Under the pieces are notes generated by a model. The model had not been told where the DNA came from. It ran no database searches and saw only the letters and a program-made list of their open reading frames with translations. The translations under genes and the position numbers were made by a program. A stretch of 64,000 nt of DNA from Amborella trichopoda. Its lineage: Eukaryota; Streptophyta; Magnoliopsida; Amborellales; Amborellaceae. The DNA is taken from contig NW_006500065.1 of assembly GCF_000471905.2 (NCBI RefSeq), forward strand, positions 1,329,159 through 1,393,158, given 5' to 3'. Of this stretch, positions 35,500 to 47,269 are shown in pieces (position 1 is the stretch's first letter; each line of letters begins with the position of its first letter).

Positions 35500-37269
35500 A
35501 TCAACATCCTTCTCCTTGAGTTCTGCCACGAAGGCCACCCATCGAGCCAACGACTTCAGCCTCTTCTAAGCTGATATCAGACACATCCTCATTGGATTTG
35601 ATTCGTTTATTTGAATAAGAGGTGCCATCTTCTCGAGGAGGCATGAGATCCTGAGCAAGAGCAGAAGATTCATCACAAAGTCTCGAAGCCTTGGGACACA
35701 GTGGAAGAGGACAGACACGTTCCCAACAAGAATTGTAGTTGGAAGTGGTTGTGAGCTTGTCTTACTTGATCAACCCCTCATGGGAAGAAGACTTCTTCCC
35801 CTTCCATGACAAACCTGTCTTACCAAGAAGAGTGGAAGAGTGTCGTCGAAGCGGAAAAATAGGACGACGATCGATCGTCTATCTTGGGGAAGTGTTATTC
35901 TGAGTAATGGCGAAACTGGCGAAGCACCCTTTGAGGGAAATACCCCTCTGTGAAGTGCTGCCCCGTCAGAATGAGACATGAATGCCCCATAGCAGGTAGA
36001 AACAAGGGTACATTCTCAAGACCCCTGATCACCTAATCGAATGATGACAGCCTATCAAGAATCCTGCAATAATGGTTGACATCATGAGGTCCGGTGGAGT
36101 CATTGACATACGCCAATCCCAGAGCAGCAGATACAACCATCGTTGATCGAGGAGGACGGACAATGGCGATGTGGTCGTAGGCCCAAATCTACAGAAAATA
36201 GAACCCAAAATCATCCCAAAGGGTCAAGACAAGAATCCAGAACCCCGGAGCCATCTGAGGCAAAATGACTAGAGCGACACTAATGGTGTCGCCCAGCCTG
36301 TCAGGGCAACACCACCAGTGTCACCCAACTGAGACCCTCCCAGTTCAGTCCAGGCTTTTTCCAAAAAATTTATGTGCTAAAAATACGAGATCTAGGGGCC
36401 AAAACCAGAAGAAAAACTGAGTTGCAGGGGAAAAATAAAATAAAATTGAGTTTGAAAAAATACCTGCAAAATCAGGATATTGCCCTCAATGAATTGGTTG
36501 CCTCGGGTGACCCAGTCGTGAAGACCCCAGTAAATGCTCGCCAACACGGCCAGAACAATGGTGTAACCCGCTCGCTCCCAAAAGGCATGGGATGAAGGAA
36601 TAAGCGAACTTCATGCCGTCTTCTGACCGCTGGAAAAAGGATGGATCCTAACAGCATAAAAAGAAAAATACGGATCTGTTTGGCGGCTCGAGACCGCTCT
36701 CGATTCCGGACCAGCAACTCCATATTGACCCACTGACCATGTGAAGAGTAGGCAGCCCCCAACAGCCGTGCACCCATGATGGAATGATCGTCGATGGAAT
36801 GATCGTCGATGGAAGTAGAAGGTTGATACGCAATCCCGGCTAAACTCAAGCCAGAAACCCTGGTAATTTCCTCCAAAGTTGGCATTGTCTCACCAGTAGG
36901 AAGGAAGAAGGTGTTTGTCTTATAATTGAACCTCTCAGCAAGAGCCTCGAGGAGTGGAAAGTTCACATGGAAAGAGGCCATGTTCAAGGTGCTTATCATC
37001 GAAACTGGAGCCAAAAGGGCCATGAGCTCGGGCCATTACCGAGCAGAAAAAAACCAATCCTTGAGCCAGAGCCTGATGACAGGAAAGTCGTTGACACGTT
37101 GAGGAACTTCACCCGATCAAAGGCCCTGCAAGATATGGGAGGGCTGACCTTCAGGGAAGTGCCTAACCGTAGGAAAAAGAGGGGAAGCCTCCTCCTCTCT
37201 ACTATTGTCAGCTCGCTTAGAAACTTTCCCCTTGCCCTTGGAAATAGCATCGTTCCGCCTAGGAGCCAT
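35500..37269 (-). pseudogene. E2 antisense gene: plant mobile domain protein (broken)
   Basis: The minus-strand ATG at 37267-37269 begins MAPRRNDAISKGKGKVSKR, a basic N-terminus. After a frame change, 37023-36472 is open and carries the plant mobile domain: FPLLEALAERFNYKTNTFFL, then GETMPTLEEITRVSGLSL, matching the family's 'll.aL.eRw...ThtF.lp.GE.t.TL.dv..l.GL'. Further along in another frame (about 35950-35890), HFTEGYFPQRVLRQFR matches the domain's C-terminal 'y.PhRVaRQFG'. At least two frameshifts and a stop break it. A direct duplication of 'tcgatggaatgatcg' (36782-36809) gives SIDDHSIDDHS. It lies between pol and the 3' LTR, opposite to pol, as in other Tat elements. Its role in the element is unknown. 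Confidence 0.75.
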
Positions 37270-38149
37270 GAAAGTCTAAGGGAGAGAGCATGAAAAACCT
37301 GTAAGATCAGAGGGAAGATGATGAAGAAGGAAGAATTTGAAGATGGGAAGAAGAAAGAAAAATTGAATGATGGGAGAAGAATGGGAATAAGATGATTTTT
37401 ATATAAAACAAGAAATTCGACCCAAAACTCGTCCTGTAGTTATCCACTTTGGCCAACAGAAGGTTTAGATAACTCTAATAAACGTCAATTTTGGAGGTCG
37501 GAAGTCTGGGTGACACACCTGGTGTCGCCCAACTCTGTACTCAGGCTAGGCGACACCACCCGTGTTGCCCACAAAATTTTGAAAAAAAAGTTTCCTTATC
37601 ACCCAATCCTTTTTACAAAAACTTTTCTTCTTTTTTTTTCACATTCCCCAAACTTTCACATGAAAAAAAAAAAAAAATTCTTTTTGTATGGGCGACACGC
37701 CTAATGTCACCTAACCTGCAAGGGTGACACCACATGTGTCGCCCAAATTTTTTTTGCAGTAACCACTTTTTTTTTTTTTAACTCCTAACCAAGGGACTTA
37801 ATTAAAAAAAAAAAAATTGTTTTTTTGGGTGGGTGACACCAGCCTTGTCAACTAGACATGGGCGACACCACCATTGCCGCTTGGACGACATGCCTAGTGT
37901 CGCCCAAAAAGGTTTTGCCCAAAATAACCCCATTCAATTTTGGGATATTCCAAGGATCGATCTTGGTTCTATAATGAGTTTTTATAACTGTTTTCAAACA
38001 TTTTTATTTTCCAAAAATTTTCAAACACTCCTCGGTGGCAAAGCCTAAACCACCAATCAGTTTTCCATAATTTCAAAAATAAAAAGGAAAATGCTCCTCG
38101 ATGGCACGAGCCTAACTGTCAACCAAAGTCTAATTCGAAAAACATCAAA
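37270..38149. other. E2 3' region with GGCGACAC dyads
   Basis: No protein domain. It contains at least six copies of the dyad (about 37508-37530, 37549-37570, 37690-37712, 37721-37744, 37832-37870, 37886-37906), plus A- and T-runs. CT/GA-rich sequence at 37300-37400 lies just before the antisense gene's start and may hold its promoter; no clear TATA box was fixed. Confidence 0.55.
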
Positions 38150-38665
38150 CTCGTGTGACGTAAAAGAGCCGAGACAAGAAAAACGTCAAACTCGTGCGAC
38201 ATAAAAGAGCCAAGACAGGTACCATCTAACCCCGTATGATGTGAAAGGGTGGGTGTATCTAGTTCAATGTCAAACTCGTGCAACGTAAAAGAGCAGATAG
38301 GAAAATGTCTAGCCCCATATGACGTAAAAGGTCGGGTATATCCAGTTCAAACGTCAAACTCATGCAACATAAAAGAGCTGAGGCAGGTAATGTCTATCCC
38401 TGTATGACGCAAAAGGTTGGGTATATCCAGTTCAATGTCAAACTCGTGTGACGTAAAGGAGCCGAGGCAGGTAACGTTTAGCCTTGTATGATGTAAAACG
38501 TCCGGCGTAATTCGTCTAGCCCCATATGGCATAAAAGGTCGGGTGTATTTCGTCTAGCCTCGTATGATGTACAAGGGTCGAGTGTATTCCGTCTATCCCC
38601 ATATGATGTAAAAGGGTCGGGTGTATTTCGTCTATCCCCGTATGATGTAAAATAGTCGTGTGTAT
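38150..38665. repeat. 84-bp and 38-39-bp tandem arrays near E2 3' end
   Basis: 'gtcaaactcgtgc' type cores start at 38185, 38269, 38353 and 38437, an 84-bp period. From about 38514 the unit shortens to 38-39 bp ('gtctagccccatatg' at 38514, 38552, 38591, 38630). The short unit is one half of the longer one. Confidence 0.88.
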
Positions 38666-39370
38666 GGTCCATCATTGCATGGTGCTAAACTGCTTAGAGG
38701 GCTCTATGGTTGTAAGAGTTAAAACTGCTAACCAACCTTGTTTTTCAAAATATCTTTCTCTTTTCAAAATTTTCACTATACGTCTTGTGTTTTCAAAAAC
38801 TTTAATTTCTTTGTTAAAATCGTAACCAATCCTCGCTCTGGGTTCTATTTCAAATGTCCCCCTACTTTCAAAAATTCTAAAACAACTTTTTAAACGAAGG
38901 AGCTTGGACACCCGTATATGATGATTACCGTGTTGCCACGATTGTTGCATTGCTGCCTCGTCTCTCTCTTCGAAATCAGCCAGACAAGCCTCTTCCTATA
39001 GAAAGCCTTTTCCTATAGACAGCCTTAAGAAACCCTAAGGAAATCCAAGAAGATTCCAGGGTTAAACTTTCAAACTTAAAAAACCCTGAAGTTAAGTGGC
39101 ATGGTCAGAAAATCCATCTTGAGTTTCAAGCTTGTGTAACTCACTGACATCTCATGCCGAAAACCCTAGGAGGAAAAATGCCCTAGGTGGGTGAGCTCTG
39201 TGAGCGCAATGAATTAGAGGGATTAGTTGGTGTGCCCTTTGACCACTAACCTCATAAGAGAATTTAAAATGTCTGCAATATCTTTGACGTTCACTTACCC
39301 CTTGAAGGACAGGAAGGCCAAAGTGTCTACTTCTTTGCCACTCACCTGTCCCTTGAAGAACGGGGAGGGC
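38666..39370. other. E2 sequence before 3' LTR
   Basis: No gene recognised. It ends in a G/A-rich stretch before the LTR. Near 39250-39375 an imperfect duplication of 'tcac.t.ccccttgaaggac' is visible. Confidence 0.45.
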
Positions 39371-39384
39371 CAAAGAGGGGCAAC
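39371..39384 (+). other. E2 polypurine tract
   Basis: CAAAGAGGGGCAAC directly precedes the 3' LTR start TGTAGACAC at 39385, typical of Tat elements. Confidence 0.8.
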
Positions 39385-40478
39385 TGTAGACACTCCATTT
39401 TAAATCTAAAAAATTCTATGGTTTCTTGAACCCTCAGGACCACATTATCTTAGTAAACCCAAAATTCATAGTTCACACATCCTACCCTGTGATCTAGAAC
39501 TAATCTGCCTACCTAGAACTCTGCAGAAACCCTGTTTTGACTCATAATCTTGCAGATGCCCTATTTTACCAAAAAAATCATTAAAAATAGTAAAAAAATT
39601 TATTTTGACCCAAATTTTCTTTGCAATCTTCACAAGAGGCTGAGAAACACACCCAAATTAAAAAATTTCAATTTGGACATTATTTGGTTTGGGCGACACT
39701 AGCAGTGCAGTCCAGCCCAGACTGGACGACACCAAGCGTGTCGACACCGGGCATGTTGCCCAGGCGACACCACTGATATCACCCAATTTTTTTTGTGCTA
39801 AATTTAAATTTTTCACCAAGGTTTCGATTCCTTGCCCTTTTAGGTGATTTTTGGCAAATGTTTTTAGGCGATCCGTGCCTCCAAAGTTGAATTTTTTTTG
39901 TTTGGGGATCTGTTAATTATGGAAGTATATCCTTTTCAACAGATTAGAAAAAGGGATCTCTTGATTTAAGAAAACCATAGACAGACTTCTGTTGAGAAAA
40001 CCCTAACCCTAACCTTCAGCTTAAAAAACCTAGACCTAAGGCACAACAACCTTAGATCTAAACTATCTTAGGGCTCAAACAACCTTTGAAACCAGAGATC
40101 TGCTGGCCAACATCTGAATCAGAGAGGCAAAGAGGATGCTGGTGCTGATATGGGCGAGACCTCGAAGGCTTTGGAGTCCCGAGCCATCCGGCCCTATTTG
40201 GTATTGTTCTTTAACTCATTCTTTCTTTTCTCATTACTATTTGATTCTGTTTGATTTATTTTGATCTGTTAATTTTCTTTAAAAATCGTGTTTTGATGCT
40301 TTGGATCATTCTGGCTCTGCCACAGATCTGAGAGCAGATCTACTAGTTTCGAGCAGATCTGGCCTCTGATCTGAATTCAATTTGTCCCACTTTCTCTACC
40401 ACTTTATTTTCATAAATTTAAGGTGTCAAGATCCAAGAGATCTTCATCGGAAGATCTGTTAGATTTTCATCATAAACA
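39385..40478 (+). repeat. E2 3' LTR
   Basis: 1094 bp, intact TG..CA ends, followed by the ATCCT target duplication. It matches 13018-14088 with substitutions and small indels; the dyad cluster at 39691-39785 differs in copy arrangement from the 5' LTR. Confidence 0.92.
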
Positions 40479-40483
40479 ATCCT

Positions 40484-41466
40484 CTTACATGATAAAATTT
40501 TAGCTTTTGCTGAGCTACCAACCACTTTTCATCGAGTGCGTTCAACTCGTTGTGTCAGACTTTGACTCGCTCGTCGTTGGTTAGTTCGTAATAGACTGCC
40601 ACCCTTAAAGAGGGTATCTGAACTTCCAAAGGTGGCACCGCTACTGCCCCATAAACCAACGAATATGGGGTTGTTGAAGTAGCATTCTTTTTTGTTGTCC
40701 GATAGACTCAAAGAGCCTCGGGGACTCTTTCGTGCCAATCACACTGACCCTTCTTTACAATCTTTTTCAAGACCTTGTAAATTCTTTTGTTGAAGGCTTC
40801 GGCTTCTCCTTTTTCCCTTGGGTTGTACATAAATGAATACCTCTAATAGATATTAAACTGACTGGTCAATTGATGAATGTGAACATTTTTAAATGGAGAG
40901 CCATTGTTGGATATAATCCTATCCGGTACCTTTAACCAATACACTATATGGTGGCGAACAAAATTGGCCACTATCTTGTCAGTAACTCTTCGTAGTGAGA
41001 CGACTTTGGCCTACATAAAGAAGTAGTTAGTAGCTGCCAATATATATAAATGGCCATTTGCTGATACTGGGGTAATGGGTCCCACGATATCCATTCCCCA
41101 CTGAGAAAAAGGCCAAGCCATAAGAGTGGGATGCAACTGTTCCCGTGCTTGGTGAATGTAGTCGATGTGCATTTGATGTGCATGACATTTCTTTGCATAT
41201 TTAATTGCAGCTTTTTCCATAGTGGGCCAGAAATACCTCATCTGATGCAATTGGTGGTATAACTTGGGTTCGGACTGGTGCATGCCGCATTCTCCATCAT
41301 GCACTTCCTTTAACGGTGTTTGTCCTTCCTTATATGAAAGACACCTTAGCAACATTCTATCATATGACCTTCTATACAATTGATCATTGAGGAGGGTAAA
41401 TCTCGTGGCTCGTCTTATAAGGTCTAGCCTATCTTTTCTAACCTCAGGGAGTTGGCCATGGACCAA
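40484..41466 (-). pseudogene. E1 integrase, N-terminal and catalytic part (right of E2)
   Basis: On the minus strand, 41466-41011 is open (MVHGQLPEVRKDRLDLIRRA) and carries the zinc-finger region HDGECGMH...KKCHAHQ, in which the last Cys is His, then FSQWGMDIVGPI with the first catalytic Asp. After a stop the second catalytic region reads IISNNGSPF, with Asn where the second Asp is expected. The Glu region (KGEAEAFNK) is kept. A DERVKVRHNELNALDEK stretch follows, then the frame meets the E2 target duplication at 40479-40483 and resumes at 13017. Lost residues plus stops mean no activity. Confidence 0.88.
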
Positions 41467-41599
41467 GTACTCTGAGGAAGGTTGTCCTCAATTTGGCCAG
41501 GATTCTTTTGCTACTGGAACGACATCATCAAGGGTAGGTTCATCGATTAAGTTCCTCATGGCTCCTTGTGTGTATGGAGAAAATCCCATCCATGGGTTT

Positions 41600-42066
41600 T
41601 CTTCATCTTTAGAATCTGCCTCCACCATCATAGGGATAGATCACCATTATTGGATGGGGATCTGAAGTGGTACCTCGGGCTTGATAATCATGGTGGTTAC
41701 CAGCTTAGGTAATGCATTGGCTTGAACATTTGATCCTCAAGGAATATAGGTCAGAATAGCCTCATATATCTTTCTTAGGAGGTGTCTTGTGGTGTTATAA
41801 TATGGCTTAAGTTCATCCTTGCGGACCTCGTATATTCCCTGCAGCTGTCGGACGATCAACTAGGAATCACCAGAGATGTCGAGGGACTCTAGGTTTAGTT
41901 CTAGTGCCATCTATAGCCCGATGATCAGCGCATGGTATTTTGCCTCATTATTTGAGCATTTCTCATTCAATGAGAAAGCATAAGGCAAGAATCCTTTAAC
42001 CGGCGTGAAAAATATTATGCTTGCTCTGGTGCCTTTTGCTTGAGAAGAACCATCAAATAACATTTT
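41600..42066 (-). pseudogene. E1 second RNase H (Tat-type) and linker, broken
   Basis: Directly after the first RNase H, past a TAG, the minus strand reads KMLFDGSSQAKGTRASIIFF and later LNEKCSNNEAKYHALIIGL. This is the archaeal-like second RNase H found in Tat elements ('FDGs....gaG.gvvl..p...........tnn.AEy.Ali.gl'). The usual Glu in the AEY motif is kept as EAKY. Several stops follow in the linker toward the integrase. Confidence 0.8.
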
Positions 42067-43551
42067 CTATGAGCCAAGTTTGTTTGCACACATGACTACC
42101 TCATAAGGTAGGTCTTCATTCAAAGGGAACCCTTTGGGGAAGGGATGAGCGGTCAAAAAGTCAGCCAATGCTTGCCCTTTAACAGCTTTATGTTGAACAT
42201 AGGTGATATCAAACTCCATAAGGAGTAAAGTCCACTTAGCTAGTCGACCAGAAAGGATTGGTCTTGTCATGAGATATTTAATTAAATCAGGTTGGGAAAT
42301 CAACTGCATTGGGTGGGCAAGCATATAATGTTGTAGCTTTTGGTCTGCGAACACTAGTGCAAGGCACATTTTCTCGATGGGGGAGTAATTATGCTCGACT
42401 GACACCATTGTGCGGCTCAAATAGTACAACACTACTTTCTTCCCCTCTTTGTTATGCTGAACTAGAAGGGCACCCAATGATCCCTTCAAAGCTGTCACAT
42501 ATAAAATGAGCGGTTTGTTGAGTACAGGAGCTGTGAGAACCGATAGGTGCAGTAAATAGTCCTTGATGTCTTGGAAAGCATTTTGGCAGAACTCGTCCCA
42601 CTCAAAGGGGATGTCGTTCTGCATAAGGCTAGAAAATGGCATGCATCGACCCGGAAGGTTAGAAATGAACCTTCAGATGTACGCTAAACGACCTTAAAGA
42701 GATTTCAACTCCCCTAGGTTCCTTGGTGGAGGCATTTCTTGAATGACACGTAGTTTGGTCACGTTTATTTCAATTCCCTAGTGCCTTACAATGAAGCCTA
42801 GAAATTTCCCTGATTTTACCCTGAAGGCACACTTCAAGGGGTTCATCTTCAGTTGATGGCTCCTCAGCCACTAGAACACGACTTCCATATTCGTAAGGTG
42901 AGTGGATCGATTCTTTGACTTGACAACAAGGTCATCGACATAAAATTCCACAACATCGTGGAGTATGTCCTCAAATATAATCGTCATGATGCGCTGATAG
43001 GTGGCGTCAGCGTTTTTCCACCCAAAGGGCATCACCTTATAACCATATATCTTCTTCGTGGTCTTAAAGGTTGTCAACTCTTTATCTTCAAGAGCCATCC
43101 TGATTTGATTGTAGCCAGAATACCCATCCATGAATGAGAAGGTTTCACATGCTACAGTCGAATCAATCATGATCTCGGTGAGAGGCAAAGGAAAGTCGTC
43201 TTTAGGGCAAGCTGAGTTGAGGTTGCAAAATTCTATGCATATCCTTATCTGCACATTCTTCTTTTTTACTAATACAATATTAGCAAGTCATTTAGGGTAT
43301 AAGACTTCCCTAATGAAACCGGCTTGAACTAATTTATTAACCTCGGCCTCAATCTGGAGTGCTATATCCGAATGAAACTTCCTCTGGGGTTGCTTCACTG
43401 GTTTGACGTTAGGATCGACGACAAGCTTGTGAGTTGCCACGACGGGGTCCAACCCGGGCATCTCATGGTAATTCCATGCAAAGATGTCTTGGTTAAGATG
43501 GAGGAAGTCAATGTGTTGCTCCATTCTTCTAGTTCCACTAATGAACTCCAA
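42067..43551 (-). pseudogene. E1 reverse transcriptase and RNase H (broken)
   Basis: Minus-strand frame 43551-43288 reads DIFAWNYHEMPGLDP and FHSDIALQIEAEVNKL. 43254-42871 carries the polymerase core: CIEFCNLNSACPKDDFPLP, FMDGYSGYNQIRM, MPFGWKNADATYQ and EFYVDDLVVKSKNR, with the catalytic Asp residues kept. 42642-42067 is the RNase H region (FEWDEFCQNAFQDIKDYL, then LYYLSRTMVSVEHNYSPIEK and LMEFDITYVQHKAVKGQALA). Stops separate the pieces, for example near 42870 and 42650-42770. Confidence 0.92.
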
Positions 43552-43834
43552 AAGGTAGGTCTGTGATCTCCTTATTCACCCGACTCACTTCTATCAACGC
43601 GTTAGTTGTGGCTTATCCTCCATCCTCCAGGTGGCGAGGGGCAAGTTCCATCTCATCTTCTGAACCTGAACTCTGGTCATCGTGGCTGCTTAAAGATGCC
43701 ATGGAACATTGGACTCGCCATTTCCTTTTGTGTATATTCTTTGAGCCAGCCCTAAGAGTCAGGGTATACTCGAGCCCTTGAGTATTGAACTTCTTTTGGG
43801 ATACATCTTCGATTGCTTGAAAATGTGATATCAT

Positions 43835-45134
43835 CCCTTTTCTGCCATTTAGGCCTTAAATGGTAAATGGGTGATAGCTCATACCTCTCATGATCCTGTG
43901 AGCCTGAGGGCTATAAAGGGACCATTGTGGCTTTGAAGCTCCATCTTTCAAGGGGTGAGGCTCATATTCATCTTGCCATCCTTCTTGGAATTTCGTCTTC
44001 AAGAGAGAATCGAGTACATCGTCTTTGGTCTAGTACAACGTCTCTGGCTCGACACTCATCGCAATGATGGTAATGAGCGGCTTGACTCCTTCTTCGACAT
44101 CTAAGCCTTTGAAGATGCTTGCCCGATTCCATAATCTTCGTCAAAATCACTCTCACTCTCTAATTCCACAATGGAGAGGGGGTCAGGATTCTCAAGATTA
44201 TGGAATTTGGCATCTGCATAATGAGACTCGACCTTGGTGAAGGGCTTTCGATTGGCATAAACCGTATGCTGCTTTCTCATGAAAATATTTGAAGTATTGA
44301 TGCAGAGTCGAGGTGATGACACCCTTGTCATGTAACCATGGGCGTGCCTTAGCAATACATTGTATGATGCCTCGGTTTCGATGACCTGAAATGTAACATA
44401 GGCCCCAAGCTCGTCAGTTCTGCTCTTCAATGTAATGTTCCCACCACCTGTTGAGTAGCTTGGTTGAAACCTTGTATCACCATGTGCCCTTCCTATAAGT
44501 TTTGTACATCCATCCCTACAGACTTCAACATTGTTAAGGAAAGTAGATTTACAGCTGATCCACCATTGATCATTATCCGATTGATGTGCACACTGTGTAA
44601 GATCCTCTCCACCATCAGAAGGTGATTATTGGGCTTCATCCCTAATTGTAGATCTGTGTCAAAAAAGGTGGCTGGCATAACGCTAAGCAGAACTACTGGG
44701 TCTAGTTCAACCTGGTTCAATTCGGCCTGAAATTCTTTGGGAGATGAGAGGGCTTGTATCAAAGCAGCCCAAAGTTCTTTTGAAAGTAATAGGGCGTCAT
44801 AGACACTTATGGCGGCTGATATTCTCCTTAAATGAGAAGCCACATTGCAATCACTAATATTTTCATTTGCGGGATTTTTTGAATGGCCAGCAACATTAGA
44901 TGCTTCGGCCTGCGTCTCAGCCATAGGCGGAACCTTGTTAGGGGCAGCGACCTTAGGTGGTTTGATCTTTGCAGTTTTCTTGCCGGATCTCAACTCCAAC
45001 TGCATGGTTTGGGGCTTGGATTCAGCCTCGACTACCCAAGTCACATTGGTAGTGGTTCTCGGAGGGACTTCATGTGATACCTTTGACTCATGAAGACCAT
45101 TCATCATCAAGGGTTTGGGCTTAAAGTCTTTCAA
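43835..45134 (-). pseudogene. E1 protease region (active site altered)
   Basis: Minus-strand 45134-44493 is open for 213 codons: a Lys/Pro-rich linker, then the protease-like segment HINRIMINGGSAVNLLSL. The usual active site here is D-x-G; the Asp position is Asn. The next frame (44430-44101) reads LGAYVTFQVIETEASYNVLL, the segment that normally ends in LLGRPWIH, lost here (LLRHAHGY). The remainder to 43835 is the linker to reverse transcriptase. Confidence 0.78.
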
Positions 45135-45337
45135 AGTAGGGTGTGACTATACTGTTGAATGGGGGCCTCCGTTTCTCCCTTTGTCTTCTTACCCTGGTCT
45201 ATCATATTTCGAGGTATAAGAGAAGCCTCCACAGCTATGGTTGCTTGGGATAACATCACCTCGAGCTCCTTCAACACAGCTCTTCTTAGAGCGTCAGCTT
45301 ACATGCGCTTCTTCTCGCTACGACTTGTGTAAGTAGT

Positions 45338-47269
45338 TCAACCATGCCCAGACATTTTCTCGATATCAACTGATGAGTTAAGAGTCCTAGAATATTCCGA
45401 GCATAGCTCGAACAGCTCTTGGTGAGTGTAACCTTTGACTTTCTCCAATAAAGAGACTTGATAGGTCCGATGTTTAGGAGGGATATGATCAATGACTATG
45501 GTCCCCTCATTTGGTATCCTTGTATCGAATCCTTTACTGGCCAACAAGCTTCCAGCCTGTGGGTACGAGAACAATGATATTAGCATTAAGGAGCTCCTTT
45601 TAAGGGAGGCCTTCTTTTTTATGTTTTTCACCTTTTCGTAAGGGGGATAAGTCCCATAATGAGGAGATTCTCTTATATGGCTAGTACTATGGTTTTATCA
45701 AAGTCATAGGGCCCCTGATATAGGAGGTTCTCAACTACTGGTTGGGGTCTGGGTTCGCTTATCATGAAAGAAACCATGTTGGCGGTCACAGTCTCGGCCT
45801 CTAGCGTTTCTTGCTCAGCACACTTGAGCTTTCTGTCCTTTATGAGACCTTCAATGATATCCTTTAAGGGATAGCAATATTTATCACATGTCTTCCCATT
45901 CAATGATATGGGCAGTAGTTGGGTCGATCTTTTTAGCCGACCTGCATGGGCTATCTTGGTGCAAGCAGCGTAACGGTCCCAGTCGCTAGAAGCTTTTTGA
46001 AGATCATGAGAACCTGGTCTTTGTTGAAGGAATACTCCCTGTTGATGGGTCCGTGGTATCCACCTCTTCCTCATCCATGTCCCATTTTTTGTGGAGAGTC
46101 ATAACTTCTAAGCGGTGGATAATTCTTTCCTCTCCCAGTTTGGGTGATCACCGAAGTAGCCATGGAAGTTCTGGATTGAGAAACTTTGGCTTTACCTCTA
46201 TCCACATCCCTCTTAATGGTCACTAGCTTCGGGCCTAGGCTAAACCTTCCATAAGACTTTCTAAGTTAACTGTATTAGTTACCAAATCGTTGAAGTTTTG
46301 GGATTTGGAGGCGTGCAGGTGTACTGCAATGTTAGATTTCATGTTCTTAATGCACATGAGCACCTCTTAGACCTCATGGAGCAGGTTTGCCTGCCCTATG
46401 CTGATATTTCGCCACAGAGTGATATATTCTTGCATAGGTTCATGATCCATTTGCTTCAAATTGTGGATTTCAGCCAAATGGACCACCCTTTCTGTGTTGT
46501 GAACCTTGCTAGGAATGCTTCTTGCATTTGCTTTCATGTAAATATAGTTTCAGGAGGTAGTCGTGAGTATTAGATAGTGACTTTACAAATTGTCGCATCA
46601 GAAGGTTCCCATAACTGGCGGAATTCGCACACACAGAAACAAAGTGGGCCAAGTATTGATGAGGGGAGCCTTGCCCATCAAAATTTGAGAATTTAGGCCG
46701 CTGGTATCCCGTGGGATATGGCACCACATCTACATACGCGGGGTATTTGGTTTTCGATAATTGTCAAGGGATTGTACCCCCTGAATATGGAGTGATCGTA
46801 GTTTCTCAATTGCCAAGTTTCACACCGTCTCCTTCGTTAGGGCAGTGTTGACTGAAGATTGATGTGGCGTAGGTGCGGGGGTTGATTGGTTCTCCATGGC
46901 TGGATTGGAGGACCGTTGTCTTCAAGGGTCGTTGGGATTAGGAGCCTCTCTAGCAGCTCTTAGTGCCTCGAGCTTAGTTGTCTGCACTTGGAATTCTGCT
47001 TCTTTCTAGGCCAACATTGCTCTAAGGTGCTCCATTTCTTCAATTTCAAGCGGGTCGTTCCTTGTTCCCATCATCAGCATGCTTATGATAGAGTATTGTT
47101 CAACAGGTCCAATGGACTCATTGTCTGAGATTGGCACGGTGAATTTAGGGAATTTGAATGGGAAAGACAACAGAGGCACAAGGGGATCCTTCTGTGCCTT
47201 GGAAACACTACGTGTGATGTGCAGATTTTCAATGCCCAGATGACGCCTTACCTTCTTTGCAAGAGGCAT
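45338..47269 (-). pseudogene. E1 gag (broken)
   Basis: Minus strand. 46727-46509 reads YPTGYQRPKFSNFDGQGSPH and LLMRQFVKSL, a gag start seen in Tat elements. In a different frame about 46500-46435 reads VVHLAEIHNLKQMDHEPM, where the gag domain normally has 'v.l.eL...kQ...E.l..Yi.rfr'. 46074-45673 includes KTCDKYCYPLKDIIEGLI, the degenerate knuckle and helix region, and 45631-45338 a further linker. 47269-47006 (MPLAKKVRRHLGIE) is an upstream piece ending in EEMEHLRAML. Numerous stops and frame changes. Confidence 0.75.

Larger units (their letters stand above)
13018..40478 (+). mobile_element. E2: Tat-lineage Ty3/Gypsy LTR retrotransposon, inside E1 and split by E3
   Basis: LTRs at 13018-14088 and 39385-40478 share the start T(G/A)TAGACAC and the end TAAACA. 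A perfect 5-bp target duplication, ATCCT, flanks the element (13013-13017 and 40479-40483). A primer-binding-like TGGCGCCCACCGTG follows the 5' LTR and a purine-rich AAAGAGGGG precedes the 3' LTR. Plus-strand order: leader, gag, reverse transcriptase, RNase H, second RNase H, integrase, then an antisense PMD gene on the minus strand and a tandem array. E3 (11.2 kb) interrupts the integrase; E2 alone is about 16.2 kb. Stops and frameshifts occur throughout pol, so it is not autonomous now. Confidence 0.93.

Noticed and set aside
36472..37023. PMD frame as an independent host gene of the MAIN/MAIL type
   Set aside because: It lies inside E2 between pol and the 3' LTR, opposite to pol, the usual place of the Tat antisense gene, and it is frameshifted.
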